A DNA stretch of 64,000 bases from G963701675 sp963701675 (GTDB lineage: Bacteria > Planctomycetota > Planctomycetia > Gemmatales > Gemmataceae). Positions 43,884 through 54,896 of this stretch are shown here, piece by piece. Each line of letters begins with the position of its first letter. Positions within the stretch are counted from its first letter, which is position 1. The notes under the pieces are model-generated. The model ran no database searches. It had not been told where the DNA came from and saw only the letters and a list, made by a program, of their open reading frames with translations. The stretch lies in NCBI GenBank assembly GCA_963701675.1, contig OY969623.1, positions 3,720,001 to 3,784,000 on the forward strand. The letters are read 5' to 3'. A program made the position numbers and the translations under genes.

Positions 43884-44871
43884 GTGCTTCGAAGCCGCTG
43901 TGTAGTCGCTCTGCTGACACTCTCCATGGGAGTGCCCGCCTTCGGACAAGAAACGGAAATCAAATGGAAGTTCGAGAAGGGCAAGACGTTCTATCAGGAA
44001 ATGACTACCGAGTCGAAGCAAACCATGAAGGTCATGGGCATCGACATCAACCAGACGCAAAAGCAAACCTTCTACTTTAGTTGGACGCCGGAATCACAAG
44101 ACGAAAAGGACAAGAACTGGCGGATCAAGCAAAAGATCGAAGGCGTGAAGATGGACCTTCAGATCAGCGGCACACAGATCGCGTATGATTCCGCCAACGA
44201 TGCTACCTCCGCGAATAATCCATTGGCCGACTTCTTCAAAGCTCTAATCGGCAACGAATTCATCCTCACCGTGACGCCGGAAATGAAGGTTACCAACGTC
44301 GAGGGGAAGGATGCATTCCTCAAGAAATTGACGGGCACCAATCCGGCGATGGAGCCGTTGCTCAAGCAGATTCTGAGTGAAGAAGCACTTCGGCAGATGT
44401 CCGACCCGGCGTTCTCCATGGTGCCAGACAAGGCCGTGAAACCGGGCGACACCTGGAAACGGACGAGCAAGCTAAACATGGGCCCCATCGGCACCTACGA
44501 GAGCACCTACACCTACACGTTCGAAGGGATGGACGAAAAGGAGAACGAACCTCGCCAAGATCAAGGTGGCGACGGAGCTGAAGTACGTTCCTCCGACGGC
44601 GCCCGCTGCCGGCGCTGCTCTGCCATTCAAGATCGTGAGCGCCGATCTCAAGACCAAGGACGCAACTGGCTCGATTCTTTTTGACGTCAAGAACGGCCGA
44701 CTGAGCAGCTCGGAACTTGGTTTAACGCTCGAAGGCAAGCTGAGCATCGATGTGAGCGGCATGACCAGCGACGTGGAACTCACCCAGAAGCAGACCACCA
44801 AAGTGAAAACGATGGACAGCCTGCCGAAGGGCGACAAGCCTGCCGAGAAGCCACCCGAGAAACAACCATAA
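43884..44871 (+). CDS. Secreted DUF6263-type protein, frameshifted
   Basis: Exported protein of about 328 residues. The GTG at 43884 follows GGGAGGAAG and opens a good signal peptide (LRSRCVVALLTLSMGVPAFG); the ATG at 43848 lies upstream without one. The body fits DUF6263: EIKWKFEKGKTFYQEMTTES, then KQKIEGVKMDL and MVPDKAVKPGDTWKR. The frame shifts near 44548, after which NLAKIKVATELKYVPP continues to 44871, ending in a Lys/Pro tail. Function of the family unknown. Divergent from the NagB-like gene. Confidence 0.82.
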
Positions 44872-44925
44872 ATGAGAAGCGAGCGGCGTTGCACGGGCAA
44901 CCCCGCTCGCTTTCTTTCTTCGTTA

Positions 44926-47919
44926 TCAGATTAGATCGCCATTCGCGATCGGTTGCAGATCATCCATTACACCTTTCGCTTGCACATTCCGCAGTTGTCG
45001 TGGCCTTGCAACTCCTTCGGAAACCGCCGTCACCGCTTTATCCAATCCGTTGGGTGCAAACGGATTCGATGCAGTGCCTTCCAAGGTCTGTGGCGCTACG
45101 CCTTGATTGCCGCTGTACACGCTCCGCGGCAGTGGGTCGACGGATGGTACCGGTGAACTCCGGCTTGTAACCATCCACAGTTCTCGGCCTGAAACACTGT
45201 CCGTGGCGGCAAAGAACACATTCTCGCCCGCACTCACCAGAAACTGCGGCGACGAGCTAGTTGACCCTCCCAGAATGTCGGCCACCAGGATGGTGCCCTG
45301 TCCACTGCCGTTACTCGTCCACACTTCCCGACCGAGATTGCCGTCGTCGGCAGTAAAGTAGAGCGCTCCGTTTACGTTGACTAGGCTCTGCGGTGTCGGA
45401 TCCCCGCTGGCGTTGCCGGGGAAAATATCCTTCACGAGTACGGTGCCGTTCATCGTTCCGTCGCTCTTCCACAGTTCAAAACCGACAGCGCCGGTGTAAG
45501 CGACGAAAAATAGTTCGTTTCCGACGGCCGTCAGGCTTGTCGGGGACGAGCCGATTGCTCCCGGATTGATGTCCTTGATCATTCCGGTTCCGGATTCTGT
45601 GCCGTCACTCTTCCAAAGTTCGATTCCGGTGGTTCCACCGAACAAATCGCCGGCAACGAAGAAGAGCATCCCATTCAAGTTGGTGAATGACGGCTTTGTG
45701 CCGGAATAAGGATCAAATCCGTTACCAGGACCCGGGATGATGTCCTTGACCAAAACGGTGCCAATGTCCGAGCCGTCACTTCGCCAAAGCTCCGTGCCGC
45801 TGTCCGGATGAAGGGCCGTAAAGAATAGTTGGCCATTCATACCGATAAACCCGGCGTTGTTGGGTGTTACAGCGCCGATGGAGCTACTCGTGCCCGGATA
45901 GATGTCTTTCACCAATGTCGTGCCCGTCTCGGTGCCGTCGGATTTCCACAGCTCGGTTCCGTAAGCCGGGTTGAATGCCGCGAAGTATAGCGTCGATCCC
46001 ACCGGAGTAAGGAACGACGCTCCAGACCAATTGCTACCTGGATTGATGTCCTTCACCAATACCGTACCCTGGGCCGTGCCGTCGCTTTTCCACAGTTCGC
46101 CTCCGTAGACGCCGTCGTTGGCGACGAAGTAAAGGACGCCATTCACGTTGGTCAGGTGGCTTGGTGTGGAACTGTTCGGGCCCGGCACGATGTCCTTGAC
46201 CATGACCGTGCCTTCGGGAGTACCGTCCGATTTCCACAGCTCCCTTCCTTGGCTGCCGCCGATGGCGGTGAAGTACACCATGCCGTTGACGTTGGTGAAG
46301 TCCGCCGGGTCGGAACCAATGCTTCCAGGCATAATGTCCTTAACCAGCATGCTCCCGGCTTCGGTGCCGTCGCTCTTCCAAAGCTCCTTCCCGGACGATG
46401 CGGTCGCGGCGTTAAAGAAAACGTAATCGCCGACGGCAGCAATGCTTGTCGGCGTCGAACTCGCCGGTTTGATGTTGATGTCCGCGAGCAGCGCTGTCCC
46501 GACGCCCGATCCGTCGGTAGCCCAGAGTTCCCGACCGGTAAGTGCGCCGACCGCCGTGAAGAAGAGTTTGCCGTTGGAGACGATCAACGGCACCGGCGTG
46601 GAACTGCCGACACCCGGCATGAGGTTCGCCACGGCGCCCGTCCCCTGCGTGGTGCCGTCGCTCTTCCAAAGTTCGATGCCCCGAGCCAAGTCGGCCGCCG
46701 CGAAGAAGAACGAATTGCCCAGCGCCACTGGTCGCACGTCGAATGCAAGTTGTTGCCCGCCACGTGCACGGACGTTGATGTTCTTGATCATGACCGTCCC
46801 CTGCTCCGTGCCGTCGCTCTTCCAAAGCTGTTCGGGAACGTATTGCGTGCCGGAGAAAGTCGGCTCTCGACGGCCCACGCTGTAGACCAACGTGCCGTTG
46901 AAATCGAACAAGCCTTCCGGATCTGAATCGAGGCCGCCTGGCTTGGCATCGTTGACCAGAACGGTGCCGGCTTCGGTCCCATCGCTCTTCCAAAGTTCCT
47001 GCCCGTGTATTCCGTCGTCGGCGGAAAAGTAGACTGTGCTTCCAACGGCGGTTAAACCCTGCATCGCGGAATTGGCGCCCGGGTTGATTTCTTTCACGAG
47101 CACGGTGCCGGCTTCGGTGCCGTTGCTCTTCCAAAGGCCTGCTTTCAGCGGGGCGAAATTGGATGTGAAAAACAGCGTGCCATTTACATTGGTCAAGTAG
47201 GACGTTCCCGAATAGAAGGCGCCTGGAAAGATATCTTTCACCAAAACGGTGCCGGCTTCGGTGCCATCGCTCTTCCAGAGTTCCTGTGCGTGGACATTGT
47301 CGTTGGCCACGAAGAAAACCGCATCGCCTACGACGGTGAACTGCGACGGCGACGAGTAATCGTCTCCGGGATTGATGTCTTTCACGAGCACCGTCCCACC
47401 CGGTGTACCGTCGCTCTTCCAAAGCTCACGCCCGAAGGCGTTCGTATTGGCTGAAAAGAACAATGTGTCGTTCACGGGAGTGAGATCGATGGGATCGCCA
47501 CCAAGCCCGCCGGGCTGAATCTCCTTGACCAAGACCGTGCCCGCTACGGTGCCGTCGCTCTTCCAAAGTTCCTGTCCTGTACTACCATTATTGGCGGTGA
47601 AGTACATGACGTCATTCATGACCACAAACTGACCGGCGCCGGAGCCGGCTGCCCCGGGGCGGATGTCTTTGAACAAGGCGGTTCCGGCCGGCGTTCCGTC
47701 ACTTCGCCAGAGTTCCTGGCCGTATGTTCCGTCGTCGGCAGAGAAGTAGAGGGCGCCGTTGAAATGCACGGCGCCGCCGACATGTATGTCCATCGTCGCT
47801 GGATTGATGTCCGCTGCGAGCGTCGCCGACAATAGACATCGATCTTCAAGCTGCTCGAATCGACACCGAAAGCCGAGTCGTGAACCTCGTCGCATCACAT
47901 ATTTGCCGTGATTTCGCAT
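44926..47919 (-). CDS. Giant exported ELWxxDGTxxGT-repeat protein
   Basis: Exported protein of 997 residues from ATG 47919. Its N-terminus is RFEQLEDRCLLSA, the planctomycete export motif. About 17 repeats follow of the pattern ELWKSDGTEAGTVLVKDI, each with LTxVNGxLFFxAxD, and a last partial copy near the C-terminus. Such repeats likely build one or more beta-propellers on the surface or in the periplasm. Repeat spacing is 45-60 codons and the DNA copies are similar enough to recombine. No enzymatic motif is seen. It is the only gene on this strand between 44.9 and 47.9 kb and has no obvious partner. Confidence 0.88.
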   Translation of the reverse strand: MRNHGKYVMRRGSRLGFRCRFEQLEDRCLLSATLAADINPATMDIHVGGAVHFNGALYFSADDGTYGQELWRSDGTPAGTALFKDIRPGAAGSGAGQFVVMNDVMYFTANNGSTGQELWKSDGTVAGTVLVKEIQPGGLGGDPIDLTPVNDTLFFSANTNAFGRELWKSDGTPGGTVLVKDINPGDDYSSPSQFTVVGDAVFFVANDNVHAQELWKSDGTEAGTVLVKDIFPGAFYSGTSYLTNVNGTLFFTSNFAPLKAGLWKSNGTEAGTVLVKEINPGANSAMQGLTAVGSTVYFSADDGIHGQELWKSDGTEAGTVLVNDAKPGGLDSDPEGLFDFNGTLVYSVGRREPTFSGTQYVPEQLWKSDGTEQGTVMIKNINVRARGGQQLAFDVRPVALGNSFFFAAADLARGIELWKSDGTTQGTGAVANLMPGVGSSTPVPLIVSNGKLFFTAVGALTGRELWATDGSGVGTALLADINIKPASSTPTSIAAVGDYVFFNAATASSGKELWKSDGTEAGSMLVKDIMPGSIGSDPADFTNVNGMVYFTAIGGSQGRELWKSDGTPEGTVMVKDIVPGPNSSTPSHLTNVNGVLYFVANDGVYGGELWKSDGTAQGTVLVKDINPGSNWSGASFLTPVGSTLYFAAFNPAYGTELWKSDGTETGTTLVKDIYPGTSSSIGAVTPNNAGFIGMNGQLFFTALHPDSGTELWRSDGSDIGTVLVKDIIPGPGNGFDPYSGTKPSFTNLNGMLFFVAGDLFGGTTGIELWKSDGTESGTGMIKDINPGAIGSSPTSLTAVGNELFFVAYTGAVGFELWKSDGTMNGTVLVKDIFPGNASGDPTPQSLVNVNGALYFTADDGNLGREVWTSNGSGQGTILVADILGGSTSSSPQFLVSAGENVFFAATDSVSGRELWMVTSRSSPVPSVDPLPRSVYSGNQGVAPQTLEGTASNPFAPNGLDKAVTAVSEGVARPRQLRNVQAKGVMDDLQPIANGDLI

Positions 47920-48002
47920 TGCTTTCCTTTCTAGGTAAACATGGCCGAGGAACGGATTGAGGATTCTGCTTTTTCTTCGTTGCCCAAATGGGCGACTCGC
48001 CG

Positions 48003-50817
48003 TCAATTCGCGAAGCCACCAACCGGCCAGACGAGGACCGTCGTGTCATGGCTACCGGATACCAGGTGTCGTCCGTCCGGTGTAAACGCAAGGGCGACGA
48101 CGGCGCCACGGTGCCCATCAAGCGCGGCGACTTCCTTACCGTTACGAGGATTCCAAAGCCGAACTTTGCAATCGGCGCCTCCCGTCGCGAGCCATTTGCC
48201 GTCGGGCGAGTAGGCGACGGCTTGAGTTCGTATCGCATGACTTCCGAGCCGTGCGACACGTGATCCCGCGTCGACGTCCCATATGTTGACCACACCTTCA
48301 TTGCCTGTGTAATGTCTGCCGTGTGCCGCCGCCAGCGCACAGCCATCGGGCGAAAAGGCGAGCGCGCGAACTGGATCGGTTTCGTCGGCACATACGTGGA
48401 GCATTGCGCCCGACTCCGTATTCCATATATGAACGGCCCCGTTCAATCCCCCCGCGGCTACCACTCGTCCACACGGTGAGTAGGCCACGGCAGAGACCTG
48501 CGGCAGTTCCCCCGAAAACCGGCGGATTTCGGCGCCGCTATCCACATCCCAGAGTCGCGCTGCGGTCGAATCCAGCGGAAACCATTTGGCGTCCGTCGGC
48601 TGAGAAGGACGCGAAGATCACATCCATCAATGTCGTGGAGCCCTTGTGTCCACGAAGCCGACGTTGCTCTTTTCCCGAGAAGGCATCGCGAAGCGATACT
48701 ACTCCGTCAAGCGTACCTCCGCATGCAACCATCTTCGCATCCGGGCTTATGGCAATGGGCGAAATGTACTTTCCTTGTTCGCCTCGCCAGTTCGTGATGA
48801 GTCGACCTGACATCATTTCCCACCAACACAGAGTGTTGTCTCGACCTCCCGAAATCACGGTTTGGCCGTCGGGAGTACATGCAAGCATTCGCACTTGCGA
48901 CTGATGGGTATCAAACGGCTGGGTCTCGCGGCCGGTTTCAACATCCCATAGACGAATGGTTCCATCTTGCCCTGTGGCCAAGGAACATCCGCAGGGAGAG
49001 AATGCCAACCGCTCACCCTGAATCAAGTCAACCACAATCCGACGTTCTTCGGTCCCAGTGGCGGTGTTCCAGAAGCGAACTGTCTTGTCCGCAGCCGAAC
49101 TAGCCAATGTAAGGCCGTCCGGTGAGAACACGAGCGACCGGACTTCGCCCTTATGGCCCTTGTACGGTGCAAGCTCCTCCCCACTGGTTACCTCCCATCG
49201 ACGAACGATGTTGGCGCCTCGCACGGCGGCCGCAAGTACAGTCCCCGTCGGAGAAACGGCGATGAAATCATTTGATCCCAGTTTTGCGTCCAATTGATGC
49301 AGTTTGTTTCCATTGGTCATGTCCCAGAGGTGCAGTACGTTGTCCTGATCACGCGTCGCCAACGTCCGGTTGTCTGTCAGGACTTGAAGCGGAATTTGGA
49401 CGAGCGACGTCTTGATCGGATACCCTGATTCCTGGCGTTGCTTTCCGCTGGTTAGGTCCCAAGCCCGAAGTGTCTTGTCGAGCGATCCCGAAATCAACCA
49501 TTCGCCGTTCGACGAAATGACAAGCCCTGCAATCGGACCCTCGTGTCCTTCCAGGCGCGAGAGTTCCGTGCCCGTCGCCACATCCCAAATGCGGATGGTC
49601 TTGTCGAACCCACCAGTAATCAGTTTCTTGCCGTCCGGCGTAAACACCACGGGAAACACGCGGCCTTGATGACCGTGCAAGCGAGCTACTTCTTTTCCTG
49701 TCCACGAGTCCCAAAGGAAAATCGCGTCTTCGCCGGGCGCCGCAATCAACTCTCCGTTCGGAGAGAAGGTGATGGTATAAAGGGATCGACCTGCGCGGAA
49801 GCGCGTCGTGCCCAGGCGGGCGAGCGCTTGACCTGGAAGCAAATCGCCGAACGCATCGGCGGCAAGTCGCGTCGGTTTCGGGCTTACGGGACCGACCTCA
49901 TCCATTGCAAGTGTCGGGGACGCCGAAACCAAATCGTCTGGTGACGCGGTTCGATTGCCAATCGCAATAACGCCCGCGCCGGCTGCCACCATTCCGACGG
50001 TGAGGATCAAAACGCCGGCCAGTTTGAGTTTCGTGAGGAGCCATGATCGCGCAAGACCATCGGCCAACGCAACAACCCGAAGCGAAAGTCCGGCAGCAAG
50101 GCCGCCGCTCGCAAGCATGGCGGACTGCGCCGTCATTAAGGCGAGCGAAGGTGGCACGCTCGCCGGCGCCGAATGCACGGCCAAGAGCGTCGCGAGCGGT
50201 GCTGCGCCAAGAGTCAAACCACGCCGTTCCAAGCGGCGTCGCAATCGCTCGCGGGCGCGAGCCAAGCGCCCCTTTACGGTTCCCACCGGCCAATTCAATC
50301 GGTGCGCGACTTCGTCTTGCGTCTCTCCCTCTAAGTAACACAACACCAGCGGCAGACGATACTTTTCGGGAAGGCGGTAAAGTTCCTCATCCAGCACTTC
50401 TTGCAACTCGCGCCAGGCGGCAACGTATGCCGGTTCGGGCGCACACGGTTTCATCCCGCGCTGCTCATGGACTCGGCGCCGCGCATCCTCGGTGACAGAC
50501 CGAACCGCAAGCCGGTATGCAACACCATGTAACCAGCTCCCGACGGACTCGCGTTGCCGAATGGAAGCGGCTTTTCATATCAGCAGGAGAAATGTCGCCT
50601 GAAATGCGTCTTCGACGTCGGCTTCGTCATGCAGCACTCGCCGGCAAACGCCCAGCACCATCCGGCCATGCCGATGCATGATCGCATCAAATGCAGCTTC
50701 TTCACCGGATGTGGTGAACCGCTCAAGCAATTGGCCATCAGTCACGCCGGCGCTTGGCGGTCCGCCGACCAGGTGGCGCAAGTGCCAGACAACCTGTCCA
50801 AGCCGCCGATTGGCCAT
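48003..50817 (-). pseudogene. ECF sigma factor fused to WD40 repeats, with in-frame stop and one frameshift
   Basis: Joined length about 930 residues. N-terminal sigma region 2 (ERFTTSGEEAAFDAIMHRHG, DVEDAFQATFLLL) and region 4 (PEKYRLPLVLCYLEGETQDEVAHRL, within 20-residue blocks) are followed by a membrane helix (LILTVGMVAAGAGVIAIG) and about 13 WD40 repeats (FSPNGELIAAPGEDAIFLWD and so on). This is a common planctomycete layout. A TGA at 50575-50577 lies in the same frame, exactly where homologues have Arg before KAASIRQRESVGSWLHG, so a CGA-to-TGA change is likely. A frameshift near 48545 moves the last four repeats. Open parts: 50575-50817, 48538-50454 and 48003-48545. Confidence 0.85.
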
Positions 50818-50950
50818 GAAGCTGTGCTCCGTTCACCCATCTATAGTGCCCGCAGGCGGCGAAACGGATACGTATTTCTCGGCCTGAAGTTTGACAATGG
50901 ACGTGGAAAGGACGAGGGAATCCAGTGACGGGTAGGATTTCCCGAGATAG

Positions 50951-51745
50951 TTATCGAGACCGCATCTCTGCCACCGCTAGATATAGCTTGCCGAGATGAT
51001 GCCAGCCGCAATCTTCCGGGATTTGTTCGACGGCACGTTGGAGGAATGTGCTTGCTTTGGATCCTTCACCATTGAAGAGCAGTGACATGCCACGGTTGAA
51101 GAGCACGGGTACGCTTTCGGGCTGAGAGTTCCAGATCGCAGTTGCCTCGTCGACATTGCCGCGGTGCCAGGCTAGAGCGCCTTCTTCATTTGCAAGCGCC
51201 TCACGCCATTCCGATGCTGCCTTGGACTTGGCGACACCGAGAACGTCATCGGCATCGTCGTATCGACGCGTGAGCCGGAGGAGAGCAAGAGACACTAGGA
51301 CTTGCGGGAATGATGTACTCCCGATGACCTTCTTGGACGTAGAAGGTTCCGACGCTGCCTCAGTAGGCCTAAGGAGAGAATGGTCGCCGGGCTGAACCAA
51401 TGGGTTCAAATTGCGTACCGCTTGGGCATAGTTCCCGACGGCGAACGGCAGGGCGAACATCGGTTCAAGAGTAGCAACAACGTCAGGCCATTCCTCGGGA
51501 ATCTGGACCGACTTCATATCGAGTTGGGGCTTGAAGCAATGCAGAGCCTTTAAGGCCTCCGCCCACGCTGTCCGTGCGTCGGACGTTTGAACTGGGACGG
51601 CCTCATACGGTACGACTTCCGTGTCCGATTCAGTGCCAGTGAATCCTGCCGCGTGTAGCTCGCCCTGCCGATCGAGATACCGGGCAAGTGCGTCGGCAAG
51701 CCCTGGGGGCTTTTTTTGACTTCGTTGAATGTCGGATGGGTTCAT
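50951..51745 (-). CDS. TPR-like hypothetical protein
   Basis: Protein of 264 residues starting at an ATG. The N-terminus is charged and of low order; the C-terminal 150 residues are alpha-helical with TPR-like pairs (FPQVLVSLALLRLTRRYDDA, NEEGALAWHRGNVDEATAIW, VLFNRGMSLLFNGEGSKAS, WHHLGKLYLAVAEMR). It probably holds protein-protein contacts. Neighbours are the sigma-WD40 gene and the hybrid kinase, all on the minus strand, but the gaps of 130-210 bases argue against one operon. Confidence 0.62.
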   Translation of the reverse strand: MNPSDIQRSQKKPPGLADALARYLDRQGELHAAGFTGTESDTEVVPYEAVPVQTSDARTAWAEALKALHCFKPQLDMKSVQIPEEWPDVVATLEPMFALPFAVGNYAQAVRNLNPLVQPGDHSLLRPTEAASEPSTSKKVIGSTSFPQVLVSLALLRLTRRYDDADDVLGVAKSKAASEWREALANEEGALAWHRGNVDEATAIWNSQPESVPVLFNRGMSLLFNGEGSKASTFLQRAVEQIPEDCGWHHLGKLYLAVAEMRSR

Positions 51746-51955
51746 TTCGCCTCAACTCCGTTGGGTCCAATGCAAGTAAACGAAATATCGCCCTAAACTT
51801 GCGCTTCTCACCCGTTTTGCTGGCTACAAACCGATGAAGAAGTCCGTGGCCGGGGGCCAGGAACTTGGCCACGCGCCCCAACGCCGCAAGTGTTGATCAG
51901 TTACTAGTTTACCGTCCCGGTGTCGGCTTCCACGGCCATTGACAATCGCTCCCAT

Positions 51956-53125
51956 TCATTTCACGACGTCCGGAAGCAACAACGTAAAGGTCGCGCCGTT
52001 TCCCGCACTGCTCTTTACCTCGACAGACCCAGCGTGCATCTCGATGAACGCCTTCACAAGACTGAGCCCTAGTCCGAGCCCGCGGCGGTCGAATTCGTAT
52101 TGTCCCGAGCTGTGCCGGGACACATCAAACCGGGTAAAAAACGGCTCGAAAATATGGGGCAGTGATGCAGTTTCGATGCCGACACCGGTGTCGCTGACCT
52201 CGACCTTCAAGTCTCGATCCGGCGTCCGCCAAGCTCGCAAACGGACTTTGCCGGTATCCGGTGTGAATTTGATCGCGTTCAGCAGAAGGTGGTCGAGGCA
52301 ATCGCGAATCTTGACCGTGTCTAAATTCATCGATCCGAGTTCGGACGCCAAATCGAGCTTGAGTTCTTGATGCCTGGCGTGGAGAAATGGCTGGACATCA
52401 TCGGCGGCAAGCTGGAGCAATAACGCGACGTCCGTTTCCACGCGCTCCAATGGCCGTTCAAACCGGCCGGCCATCAACATCTGAACGAGTTGATTCACCA
52501 GATGATGAAGTCGGAGGCTCGCCTTGTTGATGCTCTGTAACCACGTCTGCATATTCGGCGCGGTATTATTCGACCGAAGTGCCAGGTCGGTCAGGCCGAG
52601 CAAGATCGTTAATGGCGTTCGGAGTTCGTGGCTGGCGACTTTGATGAATGCGTCCTTCAGCTCGCTCGCTTTCCGAAGTTCAGTATTGGCCAGCTCCAGT
52701 TCCCGGTTCTTGATTTGCAGCTCCAACAAGAGCTTTTTCCGTTCGACGAGCAAATCATACTGCTCCGCGGCCTGGCGGATGATGGTCTGCAGTTCGTCCG
52801 GGTCCCACGGTTTCGTGATGTAACGGAAGACGCTACCCTGATTGATCGCGTCGATGACGGCTTTGATGTCGGCGTAACCTGTGAAAAGCAATCGGATCGC
52901 GTCAGGTTGTTCCTGCCGGACGTGGCGAAGAAACTCGACCCCCGACATGCCGGGCATGCGCTGGTCGGTCATCACGATATGAACTTCGAGATCACGTACC
53001 ACTTGGAGCCCGTCTTGGGCTCGGGTGGCGCCAAGCACTCGGTAATCTAATCGAAGAAGGTCCTGAACACTTTGAACGACGTCCGCCTCGTCGTCCACCA
53101 CTAGCAAAGTGTGTCGCCTACCCAT
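51956..53125 (-). CDS. Response regulator-histidine kinase hybrid
   Basis: Protein of 389 residues. The N-terminal receiver domain (1-120) has acidic pocket DDE at 11-13, phosphoacceptor D54 (VMTDQRMPG), T82 (LLFTGYAD) and K105 (YITKPWD). A coiled helix (KKLLLELQIKNRELE) leads to a HisKA domain with H166 in KVASHELRTPL and an ATPase domain (LDHLLLNAIKFTPD, VSDTGVGI, RRGLGLGLSLVKAF). There is no membrane segment, so it is a soluble relay kinase that reads another kinase's phosphate. Transcribed 18 bases after apgM, likely in one operon. Confidence 0.93.
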   Translation of the reverse strand: MGRRHTLLVVDDEADVVQSVQDLLRLDYRVLGATRAQDGLQVVRDLEVHIVMTDQRMPGMSGVEFLRHVRQEQPDAIRLLFTGYADIKAVIDAINQGSVFRYITKPWDPDELQTIIRQAAEQYDLLVERKKLLLELQIKNRELELANTELRKASELKDAFIKVASHELRTPLTILLGLTDLALRSNNTAPNMQTWLQSINKASLRLHHLVNQLVQMLMAGRFERPLERVETDVALLLQLAADDVQPFLHARHQELKLDLASELGSMNLDTVKIRDCLDHLLLNAIKFTPDTGKVRLRAWRTPDRDLKVEVSDTGVGIETASLPHIFEPFFTRFDVSRHSSGQYEFDRRGLGLGLSLVKAFIEMHAGSVEVKSSAGNGATFTLLLPDVVK

Positions 53126-53143
53126 GCAGTTCTCCGACGGATT

Positions 53144-54358
53144 TCATGTGTCTAAGAACCGGGACATCAGCTCGTGGCCGATCTCGAACTGAATCGGGCT
53201 CTGTGACGCAACCGCTTCGTCATATGACGTATGGCCGCCAGCGTCGATCCCTGTTCCGGCCATAACGAACGGCACCGCGCCGTGCGCATGGGTCCGCGTC
53301 CGCAGCGTCGTCCGATGGTCCGGTGAAATGAGCATCCTCCAATCACCGTATTGTTGCAGAACTCGCAGAAGTGGGGCGACAATGTGGCCATCGATCTCCT
53401 CAAGGGCCCTGACTTTGGCGTCGGCACGACCTTCGTGAGAAGCTTCGTCCGGCGCCTCGATGTGGACACAGACGAGATCATATTCGGCCAGAGCGGCGAC
53501 GGCGAATCTTCCTTTCGCCGCATAATCGGTGTCCAAATACCCAGTTGCGCCGAGAACGTCGATGCGCTTCCAGCCGAGCAGCGTGCCCACGCCTCGCACC
53601 AGGTCGACCGCACTGATGATGGCGCCACGTTTCCCGTACTGTTCGGCAAACGGCCGAAGCTGCGGTGACTTGCCAAGTCCCCAAAGCCATACCTGCGTGG
53701 CGGGTAGGACATCGCGCTGACGTCGTAATTGATTAACGGGATGACTTGCTAGAATCGCCACACTCTTTGTCATTAAGACCTGGAGCAATTCCGCTCCAGA
53801 TCCCTGCGGTAAAAATGATCCAATCGGCTGATCGGGTATGTCGTGTGGCGGTTGCGCCCTTGTTTCCCTAGTGAATGGCGCTGGTGAATCGCTTCGATAC
53901 ACTAACAAATTACGATAGCTCACGCCGGGATGAAACTCAAGCCTGCCGCCACCGGCCACAGCACCGCCGAGCTCTGCCTGAAGCGCTTGAATCAGCTCGC
54001 GGCCTTCATCGTTTGCAATGTGCCCGGCCGTAAAGTCCCGCATCTTGAAATCTTCAATAGTCACCAGGTTGCAGCGTATGGCCCAATCGTGCGGCCCAAG
54101 GCGTATCCCCATGGCGACGGCTTCCAGTGGGGCTCGGCCTGTGTATACCAGTAACGGGTCGTAGCCGAAAAGGCTTAGCGTCGCCACATCGCTCGCCGGT
54201 GTTAGCGACGGCGGCACGTTGTTCGTTAGGCCGACGATGCCCATTCGTGCGATTTGATCGAGACTCGGAATGTGCGCGGCCTGGAGCGGCGTTCGCCCTC
54301 CGAGCGTTTCTTGAGGCTCATCAGCGCACCCGTCCGGGATCACGATGGCGTACTTCAT
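53144..54358 (-). CDS. apgM: 2,3-bisphosphoglycerate-independent phosphoglycerate mutase, archaeal type
   Basis: Protein of 404 residues that interconverts 3- and 2-phosphoglycerate. The opening KYAIVIPDGCADEP holds the metal aspartate D9; the nucleophile S56 lies in TPASDVATLSLFGYDP; later HIEAPDEASHEG, ISPDHRTTL and HAHGAVPFV carry the other metal ligands of the alkaline-phosphatase superfamily. The length and order match ApgM rather than GpmI. It precedes the hybrid kinase gene by 18 bases. Confidence 0.93.
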   Translation of the reverse strand: MKYAIVIPDGCADEPQETLGGRTPLQAAHIPSLDQIARMGIVGLTNNVPPSLTPASDVATLSLFGYDPLLVYTGRAPLEAVAMGIRLGPHDWAIRCNLVTIEDFKMRDFTAGHIANDEGRELIQALQAELGGAVAGGGRLEFHPGVSYRNLLVYRSDSPAPFTRETRAQPPHDIPDQPIGSFLPQGSGAELLQVLMTKSVAILASHPVNQLRRQRDVLPATQVWLWGLGKSPQLRPFAEQYGKRGAIISAVDLVRGVGTLLGWKRIDVLGATGYLDTDYAAKGRFAVAALAEYDLVCVHIEAPDEASHEGRADAKVRALEEIDGHIVAPLLRVLQQYGDWRMLISPDHRTTLRTRTHAHGAVPFVMAGTGIDAGGHTSYDEAVASQSPIQFEIGHELMSRFLDT

Positions 54359-54896
54359 GCAGTCTGGTCCGTTGCAAACGGGCTATTAGAATGTTCAGGT
54401 TGAACTGATTCCACCATAAACCACCATATGTAATGGTGGAATGCGCCTTGTGGCACGATCCGGCGCGAGCGTTTGAGCCATGAGGGCGCACATCGGTGAT
54501 GGTAAAGGCGCCTTGTGGCACAGCGATGCGCGATGGCCTGGCCTTCGCCGTTGCGGTGTTACATTGGTCTTGGTCGGTTTCCAGTCGCCACATCAGCGTC
54601 ACTCCAACGGGCGCGCACCTCGCGCGCTCTGCTCGCGCATCATGCCACAGTGTCACGCTTTCATGCAAGCGCCGTTCTGCGACAAATTTCGGGAAACCGA
54701 AAAAACGGGCACTCGAGAACCGAGGAACCAAAGATAAGGGGACGCGACTCACGAAAGAAAGAGCCGCGTCCCATTTACGCACTTCAAGGGGTATGTGCCT
54801 GCACCAAATGTCCATGTTGACAAAGATGGTAAAATTTATTGGACGACCCCGAAGACTTCACCAACAGACGGGTATAAATGATCCGCCGGTGCCGGG
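54359..54896 (+). other. Intergenic region with repeats, 538 bp
   Basis: No gene seen. It contains CCACCAT/ATGGTGG (about 54419-54438), two direct copies of GCGCCTTGTGGCAC (around 54448 and 54509) and the REP-like palindrome at 54739-54772. Frames on both strands are unlike proteins. Confidence 0.45.
54739..54772 (+). repeat. REP-like palindrome GGGACGCG...CGCGTCCC
   Basis: GGGACGCG (54739-54746) pairs with CGCGTCCC (54765-54772) over 18 bases. The same GGGGACGC start is found in the 48-bp repeats at 55604-55710. Confidence 0.5.

Noticed and set aside
46156..46926. Long frames antisense to the ELW-repeat gene
   Set aside because: They mirror the repeat units and vanish outside them.
45400..47760. 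CRISPR-like regular repeats
   Set aside because: The repeats are coding, longer than CRISPR units and diverged; no spacer pattern and no cas genes in the window.
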